Both the position numbers and the translations under genes were made by a program. From Candidatus Goldiibacteriota bacterium (lineage in GTDB: Bacteria > Oederibacteriota > PGYV01 > DSYL01): a stretch of DNA of 46,114 nucleotides. The notes beneath the pieces are model-generated. The model made no database searches and had not been told where the DNA came from. It saw nothing but the letters and a program-made list of their open reading frames with translations. The first letter of the stretch is position 1, and every line of letters begins with the position of its first letter. Shown one piece after another: positions 37,706-46,114 of the stretch. The stretch is taken from assembly GCA_018000835.1 (NCBI GenBank), contig JAGNJD010000015.1:1-46114 (forward strand). The letters run 5' to 3'.

Positions 37706-39946
37706 TTGGATAAAATACTTGCAAAAAAACCAAAAAATAATTCTGTGCAGGATGTGGAAACATTAACAGGGCATTTAATTGCCACATATGAAGTCATGAA
37801 TACAATAATGGATTGTATCGGTGATAAAATTATTAAAAATTTATGTTTGAAGATATGTTTTAAAAAATTAAGGGATATTTCTGTAAGAGCCGCTTTGATT
37901 CATGATATAGGTAAAGCAAATGAACAATTTCAGGAATTAATGTGGACGAATCAGATTTATAAACAGGCACTTCGGCATGAATGGATAAGTGGATATATCA
38001 TGATAAAAGAAAAAAAATTAAATAAATGGTTCTTTAACGATTGTGACCCACTTACGATAAACTCCGTCCTTTTTGCTATTATTGGGCATCATTTGCAGGT
38101 GGATGACCTCAATGTTTTAAATACACGGAATGGTAGCAAGTTTGCCAGTAATATGAAATTATATTTAGGTCATGATGATATAAAGGATTTGCTAAAAAAA
38201 ATAAAAACATTGCTTAACTTGAATGAAATCCCGAAAATAAAAAATAGTTCTATTGATTTATTTAATGATCCGCTAAGGGAATTGAAAGATTGGATTTTAG
38301 ATATTGGTGCAAACTGGTGGGAAAATGCAAATGATAAGGACAAAAAAATTGTAGCCGTAGTTAAAGCTTTATTGATTGCTGCTGATGTTGCGGGTTCTGC
38401 GATTCCAAAGGAGAATATTAAACTTAAAAAATGGGTTATGGAAGTAACCGGACGAATTTGTAAAACAGAAGATATAGATAATATAATAAATAAAGTTTTA
38501 GATGGAAAAAAGCCACGAGAATTCCAGAAAGAAATAGCAGAAAGTAATAATCGGGTTATATTTGTAAAAGCCGGTTGCGGAAGCGGAAAAACGATTGCCG
38601 CTTATATGTGGGCAAAAGAAAAGGCAAAAGGGAAAAAACTCTTCTTTTGCTATCCGACAACAGGAACTGCTACAGAGGGATTTAAGGATTATATAATTGC
38701 AGGTGAAATGACTGCTAATGCAGCTTTGTTGCATGGACGAGAAGAATTAGATATGGAATATCTTAAATCAGAAAAGGAATTTGACGGTATGGATACAATA
38801 CTTAAAAATGAAGCACTTGCTGCATGGGATGTCCCTATTGTTATATGTACAGTTGACCAGGTTGTTAATATTGTTCAGAACAACCGTAAGCCATTATTTA
38901 CTTTCCCTTCCATAGCAAATGCAGCTTTTGTATTTGATGAAATTCATTTATATGATGATAGGCTTTTTGCCGGATTTTTAAAATTTTTGCAGGTATTTAA
39001 AGGTGCACCTGTATTATTGATGACTGCTACTTTGTCTAAAGGACGGCAGAAATCTATTAAAAAGATACTTGATAAAAATGAAAAATTACAAATTGTTGAC
39101 GGCCCTAAAGAAAAAGAAGAGTTAAAGCGGTATTTTATACATGGAAAGGAAGATAAAATAAATTGGAAGTTGATAAAGAGAGAGTATGATAAGAACGGAA
39201 AAATACTTATAGTTGCAAATACGGTCAATAATTGTATTGAAATTGCAAATGAAGCAAATGAAAAAGGAATTAAGCCGGTAGTTTATCACAGCAGATTTAA
39301 ATACGAAGATAGATTAAAAAAACATAAGGAAATAATTGACGGATTTAATGTAAAAAATAATTCTTTTATTGCCGTTACAACTCAGGTATGTGAGGTTTCT
39401 CTTGATATATCTGCGGATATGCTTATAAGCGAATTTGCTCCTGTTCCTTCAATTATACAACGACTTGGACGATTAAATAGGCGTGAACCAGAAAAAGGGA
39501 GTAAGGAAGCATTTATTATTAAAAATAAGATAATCCAGCCTTATGAAGAAGATGATTATAAAGTTGCGGATAAATGGCTGAATAATATTGTGGGTAAAGA
39601 TGTATCTCAAAAAGATATTTCAAATGCTTTTGAGAAACTTATGCCAATTAAAGAAGTTGAAAACGTGAAATCTGCATGGCTGGAAGAGGGACCACTTGCT
39701 TACTATGCTTCCGGAAGGGAAGGTAATAATTCGGCATTATTTATATTAAATGAAGATAAAGAAAAATGTAAAGAAAAAGGCAGACCTGTTTCAAAGGAAA
39801 TAATAAGATATTCCATCCCCATGAATGTAAATCCAGAAATATTAAAAGAATTAAAAAATTGGGAAACGGTCGGTTTTTCAATAGTTGTGCCGGAAGGCAA
39901 AATTAAATATTCCAGTGAAAGAGGTGCACAATGGGTAAAAGAATAA
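37706..39946 (+). CDS. cas3: Cas3 nuclease-helicase
   Basis: 746 residues. TTG start with AGGAG at 37693-37697. The HD nuclease domain has H23 (TGHL), HD at 66-67 (LIHDIGKAN), H91, HH at 128-129 and D227 in AADVAGS. The superfamily 2 helicase has AGCGSGKT (289-296), DEIH (411-414), TATLS (440-444), YHSRFKYEDR, and QRLGRLNRR (585-593). It is recruited by the crRNA complex to unwind and shred target DNA. It lacks the common YAHS opening; the protein instead begins ILAKK...ETLTGHL. It overlaps cas8 by 16 bp. Confidence 0.93.
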   Translation: MDKILAKKPKNNSVQDVETLTGHLIATYEVMNTIMDCIGDKIIKNLCLKICFKKLRDISVRAALIHDIGKANEQFQELMWTNQIYKQALRHEWISGYIMIKEKKLNKWFFNDCDPLTINSVLFAIIGHHLQVDDLNVLNTRNGSKFASNMKLYLGHDDIKDLLKKIKTLLNLNEIPKIKNSSIDLFNDPLRELKDWILDIGANWWENANDKDKKIVAVVKALLIAADVAGSAIPKENIKLKKWVMEVTGRICKTEDIDNIINKVLDGKKPREFQKEIAESNNRVIFVKAGCGSGKTIAAYMWAKEKAKGKKLFFCYPTTGTATEGFKDYIIAGEMTANAALLHGREELDMEYLKSEKEFDGMDTILKNEALAAWDVPIVICTVDQVVNIVQNNRKPLFTFPSIANAAFVFDEIHLYDDRLFAGFLKFLQVFKGAPVLLMTATLSKGRQKSIKKILDKNEKLQIVDGPKEKEELKRYFIHGKEDKINWKLIKREYDKNGKILIVANTVNNCIEIANEANEKGIKPVVYHSRFKYEDRLKKHKEIIDGFNVKNNSFIAVTTQVCEVSLDISADMLISEFAPVPSIIQRLGRLNRREPEKGSKEAFIIKNKIIQPYEEDDYKVADKWLNNIVGKDVSQKDISNAFEKLMPIKEVENVKSAWLEEGPLAYYASGREGNNSALFILNEDKEKCKEKGRPVSKEIIRYSIPMNVNPEILKELKNWETVGFSIVVPEGKIKYSSERGAQWVKE

Positions 39947-41457
39947 ACCAGCAAAATACAAAACAAGAATTGCGTATTAGCCTGTTTGGACCAGGCATGA
40001 CGGCTTTACATAAGGTTGGTCTTGCTGGATTGTATATGACATTGAAAGCTTTGGAAAAAGAAAAGGGCATACCCGCATTGAAACACGGTAGCTGGAAAGT
40101 GAGCGATACGGATGTAGTATTAAGATGGGGAAAGAATCCGGATGCTTTTTTTAAGGAATTGTTTAAAGAATCGTTTAAAATAGATAAGGAAGGTTTTTTC
40201 TGGTTCCCTGCACTCGGTAAACCGGAAAACAACAGAAAAAGCGCAGCTTTGTTACAGGAATCTATTTTAGGAACGTTTCTTCAACATGGTAGAACAAGAA
40301 AATTTTTTAAAGGTAAAAATGCTGAAGGGAGCATTAATATTTCAGATGATAAAAAGTTACCGGTTTTTATTAGATATAGAAAAATAAAATCATACCCACC
40401 TTATCAAACTGGAGAATTTAATTATAATGGATTTAATAAAATATTGGGAGTTTATTTTCCAGGCGGGGCTGAAAGACATCAAGGACTGAAAGGATTTACT
40501 GAAATAGAAGAACCTCCCGAGAGAGCACTTTGTTTAAGGTATTCTATAATAGGCGCGATTTACTATGAAATTAAAAGTAGAAAAGAAGGTATAAAAGCAC
40601 AATACGCTGTTGTAATACCAAATATTACTAATTTGAAAGAATATTCAAATATACGTAAGCATGTATTGAAATATGGTGTAAAAAATTATTATGTAAGTGG
40701 AGCAAAAGAGGCAGGGATAAAAATGATTACAGAGATGGAGTCAATTGGTATGTTAAAAGACATTCGTAGTACTTTTTGCAGGGTAATATCTTATGGAACT
40801 GTTCCGTGGTCGTCCAAGCAAAAAACAAGGGTTGGTGCGGTTACAATAAAGTTAAATACAAAAAGAGATTATAAAGTGTTTAAATATGCTTTATCCTGTT
40901 TTGAACCTTATATAATTAAAAGAGATAAGGATCAATCTTTTTATTCAGTCCCCCAGATGTCTGGATTTATAGCAGATAATTTAAGTCTTGGTTATCCCTG
41001 GTGGCGAGGATTTTCTGATTATATTGCAACGCGAAATACAGCTAAAATAATATTTTTTTATGAGAAAGGAGGGCTTCAGAAAATGGTAGAAAATAAGGAA
41101 GTATTACCCGATGGAGTGGAAAGGATTTTTGTTGAAGTTTGTCATGAAGCATGGAGACGGCATATGGGATGGATTGGAGAGAAAGTAGAAAGGGAACATG
41201 GAAGTTTTGATGCGCAGGTATCACGAGAATTTGAAAAAACACGAATTGCTTTTTCAAGATGTAAAAATCCAGAGACGCTTCGTAATTCAGTAATTGATTT
41301 TTGGAGTAGAGCAGGAAGAATAGATATTTTAAGTGAGAATTGGCAAAATGTCATTCGGTTGTTTGATGCGGACAATTGGAAAAAGGCAAAAGATCTGGCT
41401 TTACTTGCATTGGCAAGTTATCCATTAAAATCCAAGGAAAAAAAGGAGAAAAAATAA
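39931..41457 (+). CDS. cas8: Cas8, MYXAN type (Cmx1/DevT-like)
   Basis: 508 residues. ISLFGPGMTALHKVGLAGLYMTL at the N-terminus is characteristic of MYXAN Cas8a1/Cmx1 (PGMTxLHxxGLGGL). Further segments are TFLQHGRTRKF and EPPERALCLRYSIIGAIYY. The C-terminus is Lys-rich. As the large subunit it should recognise the PAM and bind Cas3. Position between cas3 and cas7 and the DevRST-like set support the call. The family is diverse, so the subtype is by motif and context. It ends one base before cas7. Confidence 0.82.
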   Translation: MGKRINQQNTKQELRISLFGPGMTALHKVGLAGLYMTLKALEKEKGIPALKHGSWKVSDTDVVLRWGKNPDAFFKELFKESFKIDKEGFFWFPALGKPENNRKSAALLQESILGTFLQHGRTRKFFKGKNAEGSINISDDKKLPVFIRYRKIKSYPPYQTGEFNYNGFNKILGVYFPGGAERHQGLKGFTEIEEPPERALCLRYSIIGAIYYEIKSRKEGIKAQYAVVIPNITNLKEYSNIRKHVLKYGVKNYYVSGAKEAGIKMITEMESIGMLKDIRSTFCRVISYGTVPWSSKQKTRVGAVTIKLNTKRDYKVFKYALSCFEPYIIKRDKDQSFYSVPQMSGFIADNLSLGYPWWRGFSDYIATRNTAKIIFFYEKGGLQKMVENKEVLPDGVERIFVEVCHEAWRRHMGWIGEKVEREHGSFDAQVSREFEKTRIAFSRCKNPETLRNSVIDFWSRAGRIDILSENWQNVIRLFDADNWKKAKDLALLALASYPLKSKEKKEKK

Positions 41458-41458
41458 T

Positions 41459-42415
41459 ATGAGCAAACATTTATTTGGTATTGTTGTAACACCACATGGT
41501 ATTGCCGCAAACAATAGAGGAGAAACAGAAGGAAATATTACAACGTTGCAAAAAATATTATGGAGAAATGAAGTTTATACCACAGTTTCAGCCGAAGCCA
41601 TCAGATTTGCAATAAGATGGAATTGGCAGTTAAAGAAAGGGGAAGAAAATATTAACAGAAGATGGGTTGATAATGAATCACATCATATATGGGCCAATTC
41701 TGATTTTAAAAAATGGGATAAATTTATTGATGATGACGTTCTTGGATTTATGAATGCTAAGGCTGGCAAAGAAGAGGGAAACGATGCAGAAAATAAAGAT
41801 GAAGATGAAGAAGAAAATAAAGGAGCAAAAAGTAAAAAAGTAAGAGGGACATGCGACAAAAGGCGCGCAAGATTAGAAGTAACAAGAGCAATATCACTTA
41901 CTCCGTTTGCGGGGGATATTACTTTTAATGCAGCAAGCGTCGGGGCTACTCCTTCTGCTAGTAGTACAGGAGGGAAAGACCCGGTTCCATACGGAACAGA
42001 GATACATGCAACAAGATATCAGTACGGTTTTGCTTTAACTCCGGAAGAACTCGCCGATAAAAAAAGGGTTATTGATGTAATTGATGCAATTACAACTTTG
42101 TCAAGAGTTGCGGGTAATCAAGCACGTTTTCTTTTTGATTTCTCGCCTGAATCAATAATATTCCGGTGGACAAATGATTTTGCTCCAAGAATATTATATG
42201 GTTTTAATTTAAAAGATAATAATCTTGTAATTACTGATGTAATAAAAAAAGTGATTTCCGGAGATGTAGATGCAAAAGAATTGATTGTTGGTGGTAATAT
42301 TGCTGATACGGAAGAAGGAAAACAAATAAAAAACATGGGAGCAAATGTTTTTTCAGGAATAAAAGAAGCAGCAAACGAAACTATAAAATTAATTAAAAAA
42401 GATTTGAATTTGTAG
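41459..42415 (+). CDS. cas7: Cas7, DevR/Cst2 family
   Basis: 318 residues. HLFGIVVTPHGIAANNRGETEGN and TTVSAEAIRFAIRW at the N-terminus are hallmarks of DevR-type Cas7. A charged Glu/Lys-rich insert (about residues 100-125: EEGNDAENKDEDEEENKGAK) precedes GTCDKRRARLEVTRAISLTPFAGDI. TEIHATRYQYGFALTPEEL is also typical. Cas7 polymerises along the crRNA as the backbone of the complex. Translation is coupled to cas8 (1-bp gap). Confidence 0.88.
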   Translation: MSKHLFGIVVTPHGIAANNRGETEGNITTLQKILWRNEVYTTVSAEAIRFAIRWNWQLKKGEENINRRWVDNESHHIWANSDFKKWDKFIDDDVLGFMNAKAGKEEGNDAENKDEDEEENKGAKSKKVRGTCDKRRARLEVTRAISLTPFAGDITFNAASVGATPSASSTGGKDPVPYGTEIHATRYQYGFALTPEELADKKRVIDVIDAITTLSRVAGNQARFLFDFSPESIIFRWTNDFAPRILYGFNLKDNNLVITDVIKKVISGDVDAKELIVGGNIADTEEGKQIKNMGANVFSGIKEAANETIKLIKKDLNL

Positions 42416-42424
42416 GTGAATATT

Positions 42425-43081
42425 ATGAATACAATCAGATTGTATGTGGAGGTGCCTATTGCATCATTCAGGGTATCCCAAGCGCGTGAATACTGGGAGA
42501 CATATCTTTATCCGCCACCTGCAACCGTTTATGGCATGCTGTTGTCAATGGTAGGCGAAGAAAACCGACTAATTCATCAGGGTGCAGAAATTGCGATAGC
42601 GATATTAACAAAGCCAGAAATTTCCGTTGTTTTGCGATCTTTATGGCGTATTAAAGATAAAAATAAGGACCCAGGAGTTGGAAACAATAAAAAACCTGAT
42701 TTTCAGGAGTTGCTTTCAAATATACAAGTATCTGTATGGATAAAAAAAGGAAAAACAGAAAAGCCAAAAATATCACTTATGGAAAGAGTAAAACAGGCGT
42801 TTGAAAATCCAGGCGAGATAAAAAGATTTGGCGGATTATCTCTTGGCGAGAGCACACATTTGGTTAATGAAATCAGGATATGGAAAGAAACCGATCCAAA
42901 AAAGGTAGGATTACTTGTCAAAGATACAAAAGGAGATTTGACTTTACCCGTTTGGGTTGACCATGTTGGCTCAAAAGGAACAAGATGGGAGCAATTTAAA
43001 ATTAATGAAGACTGGGAAGGCACAGAGCCGCATGTTAATGCATGGGTTGATATAAATATGGAAGTGGTAAATGGACGCTGA
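42425..43081 (+). CDS. cas5: Cas5, DevS/Cmx5 type
   Basis: 218 residues from the chosen start. VEVPIASFRVSQAREYWETY and PPPATVYGMLLSMVGEENR match the Cas5 N-terminal RRM with its P-P-x-T-x-x-G-M motif. The C-terminal half includes RFGGLSLGESTHLVNEI. Cas5 caps the 5' handle of the crRNA. The ATG at 42425 has AGGTG six bases upstream; an in-frame GTG at 42416 sits on that site. It overlaps cas4-cas1 by 11 bp. Confidence 0.87.
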   Translation: MNTIRLYVEVPIASFRVSQAREYWETYLYPPPATVYGMLLSMVGEENRLIHQGAEIAIAILTKPEISVVLRSLWRIKDKNKDPGVGNNKKPDFQELLSNIQVSVWIKKGKTEKPKISLMERVKQAFENPGEIKRFGGLSLGESTHLVNEIRIWKETDPKKVGLLVKDTKGDLTLPVWVDHVGSKGTRWEQFKINEDWEGTEPHVNAWVDINMEVVNGR

Positions 43082-44726
43082 AACAAATATTCCGCAAATA
43101 AGAGTGATGGTATTAAACGCTCTTACTTATTGTGAACGGCAATTTTATCTTGAAGAAGTAGAAGGACTGGAAATAGCGGATCAAGATATATATGCAGGCC
43201 GTACTCTGCATGAGGAACTGAAGCAGGAGGAAGAGGAAGACGGCGGGGAATGGACGAGTATGGAGATATCCAGTGAAAAACTCGGGCTTGTTGGCAAAGT
43301 AGACGCGCTCCGCAGGCGGGATGGAGTATTAATACCTTATGAACATAAAAAGGGCAGACCAAAGCGAGATGGTAAAATGATTAGTGCATGGAAAGCAGAT
43401 GCTGTGCAGGTGAGCGCTTATGCCATGATGCTTGAAGAACAGACAGGACAACCGGTTGCGGAAGGCAGGATCCGTTATCATGCAGAAAATATAACCGTGC
43501 GCGTGGCTGTTGATGAAGAAATGCGGCAGAGTGTTATTAATGCCATTAAAAGGGCGAGAGAACTTATTAAGTCAATAGACAGGCCGCCTGTAACTAAGAA
43601 TGACAGAATGTGTATTCGTTGTTCGCTTGCGCCCGTATGCCTGCCTGAGGAAGAACGGTTTGTGGATGATGAGCACTGGGAACCCGTGCGCATGTTTCCG
43701 GAAGATAGGGAGGTAAAAACCCTGCATATAACAGATAATGGCGCATATATTTCACGCTCCGGCGATATGTTGAAAGTACTAAAAACAAATGGAGAGGAAA
43801 ATAATTATCCAATACATGAGATTGGAACCGTTGTTCTTCATGGATACCCGCAGATAACTACGCAGGCCATACATTTTTGTGCGAGGAATGAAATACCTAT
43901 TCATTGGATTTCAGCAGGCGGGAATTATATAGCAGGTCTTGCGCCGGACAGCGGTGGCGTCCAGCGTCGTATCCGGCAATATAAGGCGCTTAATGACGAG
44001 AAATTTTGTCTGTCACTTGCAAAAAAACTTACAATTGCTAAAGTTCAAACTGCGTTGAGGTATATTTTAAGAGCTACGCGCGATAGTGGCAGGGATAATA
44101 AAGAAGTTGAAAAATCATTTACGGTAATGCGCGGGGCGCTGAGGAATATGGGACACAGCTCAAACATAGACGAATTGCGCGGGTATGAAGGCGTAAGCGG
44201 TCGTGCATACTTTGAAGTTTTGCCCTTGTTATTAAAAAAGGGTTTACCTGATGAGTTTAGATTTAACGGCAGAAACAGGAGGCCGCCGAAAGACAGGTTT
44301 AACGCATTGCTTGGTTTCGGTTATTCCATGCTTTACCAGGAAGTTTTACAGGCTGTCATTATTACAGGTCTTGACCCGTCATTTGGTTTTTACCATACGC
44401 CAAGGTCCGCGGCTCATCCACTGGTACTTGACGTAATGGAACTTTTCAGGGTTATTTTATGGGACATGCCTCTTATTGGTTCCCTGAATAGGATGCAATG
44501 GGATAAAGATACTGATTTTGAGATAACGCCTGGAAGGGTATGGCTCTCCGCAGCCGGAAGGAAAAAGGCCATAGCATTATTTGAAGACAGGCTTGAGGAA
44601 ACATGGAAACATCCTGTTGTAAATTATTCGCTTTCTTACGCAAGACTCGTGGAATTGGAAGTAAGGTTGCTTGAAAAAGAATGGTCAGGCAAGCCAGGGC
44701 TTTTTGCAAAGATGAGAATAAGATGA
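43071..44726 (+). CDS. cas4-cas1: Cas4-Cas1 fusion (spacer acquisition)
   Basis: 551 residues. Residues 1-195 are Cas4: YCERQFYL with C21, then C181, C184 and C190 for the iron-sulfur cluster, and the PD-(D/E)XK acids D78, E91 and K93 (GKVDAL, YEHKKG). Residues from about 210 on are Cas1: E373 in GYEGVSGRAYFE, H442 in FGFYHTP, and D454/E457 in LVLDVMELFR. Such fusions are typical of MYXAN and some other type I loci: Cas4 trims PAM-bearing prespacers and Cas1 integrates them. Base composition is visibly more GC-rich than in cas7 and the following nuclease gene. Confidence 0.93.
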   Translation: MDAETNIPQIRVMVLNALTYCERQFYLEEVEGLEIADQDIYAGRTLHEELKQEEEEDGGEWTSMEISSEKLGLVGKVDALRRRDGVLIPYEHKKGRPKRDGKMISAWKADAVQVSAYAMMLEEQTGQPVAEGRIRYHAENITVRVAVDEEMRQSVINAIKRARELIKSIDRPPVTKNDRMCIRCSLAPVCLPEEERFVDDEHWEPVRMFPEDREVKTLHITDNGAYISRSGDMLKVLKTNGEENNYPIHEIGTVVLHGYPQITTQAIHFCARNEIPIHWISAGGNYIAGLAPDSGGVQRRIRQYKALNDEKFCLSLAKKLTIAKVQTALRYILRATRDSGRDNKEVEKSFTVMRGALRNMGHSSNIDELRGYEGVSGRAYFEVLPLLLKKGLPDEFRFNGRNRRPPKDRFNALLGFGYSMLYQEVLQAVIITGLDPSFGFYHTPRSAAHPLVLDVMELFRVILWDMPLIGSLNRMQWDKDTDFEITPGRVWLSAAGRKKAIALFEDRLEETWKHPVVNYSLSYARLVELEVRLLEKEWSGKPGLFAKMRIR

Positions 44727-44740
44727 GGAGGTAAAATATT

Positions 44741-45241
44741 ATGAAAAAAAGCATACAATTAAGAGGATATTTAGGAGAGTTGATATGTAAAAAATGGTTG
44801 AAAAATAAATATAAAGGTTGTCGTATTGTTGAGCAAATCAGGCCTAAAAATTATCCGACAAAAGGAGGCCCGTATCTTGATTTTGGAGTACTTAATGAAG
44901 AAAAAAAGGTAATTGCTATATATGAGGTAAAGACACAGGATTACAATTTGGATACTGTAAATAAAGCACTTTTATTTATTTGGGAAAATGGTGAAAAAGA
45001 GTTTGTTGTTGGAAATGAAGAAGGAGAAATATATGAAACTACGGATGAATTTCAAGCCTATGCAGTTTTATTAAAAAAACCAAGTGAAAAGGGGAAAGGT
45101 TGTATAAAAAATATTATATATTTTGAAGAAATATTAAAAGAGATAAATGTGTCAGAAATTAAAGAGGATATTTTAGATGAAGTAAATGCGGATATAGAAA
45201 AAGAAATAGAATCAATATTGAATATTGCAAAAAGAAAATAA
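44741..45241 (+). CDS. PD-(D/E)XK nuclease-like protein inserted between cas1 and cas2
   Basis: 166 residues that I do not recognise as any named Cas protein. LRGYLGELICKKWL (7-20) has a Glu at 13. GGPYLDFGVL (42-51) gives D47 and IAIYEVKTQ (58-66) gives E62-x-K64; with E13 these fit the restriction-endonuclease core (E...D-xn-ExK). The next helix, TVNKALLFIWENG, and the strand KEFVVG also fit. The C-terminal third (about 115-166) is a Lys/Glu-rich helical region. There is no Cys cluster, so it is not a second Cas4. A strong GAGGAGGT lies 14 bp after cas1, and cas2 begins 2 bp after the stop, so it is co-expressed with the acquisition genes. DNA-end processing of prespacers is a guess; an unrelated passenger nuclease is the alternative. 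Confidence 0.7.
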   Translation: MKKSIQLRGYLGELICKKWLKNKYKGCRIVEQIRPKNYPTKGGPYLDFGVLNEEKKVIAIYEVKTQDYNLDTVNKALLFIWENGEKEFVVGNEEGEIYETTDEFQAYAVLLKKPSEKGKGCIKNIIYFEEILKEINVSEIKEDILDEVNADIEKEIESILNIAKRK

Positions 45242-45242
45242 T

Positions 45243-45533
45243 ATGTCACGTAAAATGTGGTATCTTGTGAGTTATGACATACGCGACCCTGTAAGATTGA
45301 GAAAGTCTGCGAAATTGCTAAAAGGTTATGGAGAAAGAATTCAATTTAGCGTATTTAGGTGCAGGGCTACGCAACGACAGATAGAAAGGATGCAATGGGA
45401 ATTAAAAAAAATAATGAGTCTTGATGATGATTTATTATTGATTGGTTTATGTGATTCCTGCGTAAACCACATAAGAAAACGAAAGGATAATAAGGATTGG
45501 GAGCAAAAGATTTCAAATTATGAAATTATTTAA
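45243..45533 (+). CDS. cas2: Cas2
   Basis: 96 residues from the ATG at 45243; a TTG at 45225 is in frame but lies inside the nuclease gene and has no ribosome site. MWYLVSYDIRDPVRLRKSAKLLKGYG is the Cas2 ferredoxin-fold opening with D12. IQFSVFRCRATQRQIERMQWEL and LIGLCDSC follow. Cas2 dimers bridge two Cas1 dimers in the integrase. The start overlaps the run-off of the nuclease stop (TAATATG), indicating coupling. Confidence 0.93.
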   Translation: MSRKMWYLVSYDIRDPVRLRKSAKLLKGYGERIQFSVFRCRATQRQIERMQWELKKIMSLDDDLLLIGLCDSCVNHIRKRKDNKDWEQKISNYEII

Positions 45534-45775
45534 GATAAAAAATTCAAGCATTGCTCTTTGAAAAGAACTTTTCAGAGTAGAAAATAAAAATGCTCAAAGG
45601 ATAAAAAGGAAAAATATATTTTATTGTTTTTAGATACTTGAATGTATATTTTGCTTTAATGAAAGGAGAAAAATAAGAATATGTTTATTGGAGAGGAAAA
45701 AGTTGCATAAAAACCTGATATCAATGAAAAACCAGGAAGAAAACACTTTAAAAATATATATAAAATAGTGACGCT
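45534..45775 (+). promoter_or_regulatory. CRISPR leader
   Basis: About 240 bp of AT-rich non-coding DNA between cas2 and the first repeat. A hairpin CTCTTTGAAAAG/CTTTTCAGAG (45554-45577) comes first and may end the cas transcript. A second TGCTCAAAGG word follows near 45591. The leader role is assigned by position; a core promoter is not clear to me. Confidence 0.6.
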
Positions 45776-46114
45776 ATGAATATTCCTTTGATGCCGTAAG
45801 GCGTTGAGCACATATGCAGGAAAAAGGTCTATTTAAAAAAAAGAAAAAATGAATATTCCTTTGATGCCGTAAGGCGTTGAGCACTCAGGGAAATTACTTT
45901 AATAAAAATTACCTGTAAACATGAATATTCCTTTGATGCCGTAAGGCGTTGAGCACTCAACAAGGTGTAAGTCAATTTTATCCCTAACCCTATGAATATT
46001 CCTTTGATGCCGTAAGGCGTTGAGCACTTGACAGGAAAAAATATATGGAAATTGGCGGGGAAAACATGAATATTCCTTTGATGCCGTAAGGCGTTGAGCA
46101 CAAAACGAGCAAGA
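45776..46114 (+). CRISPR. CRISPR array, at least five 36-nt repeats, running off the window
   Basis: Repeats are at 45776-45811, 45849-45884, 45921-45956, 45992-46027 and 46066-46101, all identical. They begin ATGAATATTCCTTTG and end AAGGCGTTGAGCAC, with a small GCC-GTAA-GGC hairpin at the centre. Spacers are 37, 36, 35 and 38 nt; a fifth starts at 46102 and is cut by the window edge. None of the spacers matches elsewhere in the window by eye. If the leader is on the cas2 side the array is read on plus. The reverse complement (GTGCTCAACGCC...) is the form in which I would expect such repeats to be quoted, so strand needs checking. Confidence 0.97.

Noticed and set aside
43071..43660. A separate cas4 gene
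   Set aside because: The frame continues without interruption into Cas1, so it is a fusion rather than two genes.
45829..46101. A minus-strand open frame across the CRISPR array
   Set aside because: It is a translation of the repeats and spacers.

Overview
The window comes from an AT-rich, Gram-negative-like bacterium that I cannot place by name. Two heptosyltransferase-like GT9 proteins, an HtpX membrane protease, a polyprenyl-phosphate sugar transferase and secreted proteins ending in FlgD-like Ig (T9SS-type) domains all suggest a cell with an outer membrane. Long Thr/Pro/Val/Ser low-complexity stalks in secreted proteins, an archease gene and abundant palindromic intergenic repeats are features I associate with uncultured candidate phyla (Goldbacteria-like lineages are one possibility). 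That placement is a guess.

Layout. (1) 2-4321: the 3' part of a giant Thr-rich repeat surface protein, then an archease gene that starts directly after its stop codon. (2) 4322-4878: a gene-free stretch of hairpins. (3) 4879-7669: a PilZ protein, htpX and rsmB. (4) 7765-18480, minus strand: two tandem paralogous secreted GH8-like glycosidases with DUF11-like domains, Ser/Thr/Pro stalks and FlgD-like C-termini; their 3' thirds are almost identical. (5) 18780-19644: a decayed FlgD-domain tail and a MNT/HEPN toxin-antitoxin pair in which both genes carry lesions. (6) 19658-24844: a DUF2723 (O-mannosyltransferase-like) membrane protein with TPRs, metK-ahcY, tRNA-Cys and a YkgJ-type cysteine-cluster protein. 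(7) 25081-26998: about nineteen copies of a roughly 95-bp double-palindrome repeat. (8) 27150-35366: a surface-polysaccharide island with two GT9 enzymes, a GT4, an initiating sugar-phosphate transferase, an epimerase, a sugar-nucleotide pyrophosphorylase and a phosphohexomutase. (9) 35569-36255: a second cluster of the same repeats, in the same orientation. (10) 36480-46114: a type I CRISPR-Cas locus of MYXAN (DevRST-like) type, in the order cas6, cas3, cas8, cas7, cas5, cas4-cas1 fusion, PD-(D/E)XK-like nuclease, cas2, leader, and an array of at least five 36-nt repeats.

How the genes may work together. The polysaccharide island holds a plausible route from hexose phosphate (mutase, pyrophosphorylase, epimerase) to a lipid-linked glycan (WbaP-like initiator plus GT4/GT9 extension). 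The DUF2723 protein could glycosylate the Thr-rich stalks of the secreted proteins in this same window; this is a hypothesis only. metK and ahcY make AdoMet and remove AdoHcy, which serves methyltransferases such as RsmB. In the CRISPR locus cas6/8/7/5 would form the surveillance complex, Cas3 would degrade targets, and Cas4-Cas1 with Cas2 would acquire spacers. The least familiar element is the small nuclease-like gene between cas1 and cas2. A Cas3 HD N-terminal stub behind a consensus promoter upstream of cas6 suggests the locus has been rearranged. The cas genes also lack the ACGT-rich sequence habit of the other genes, which suggests horizontal acquisition.
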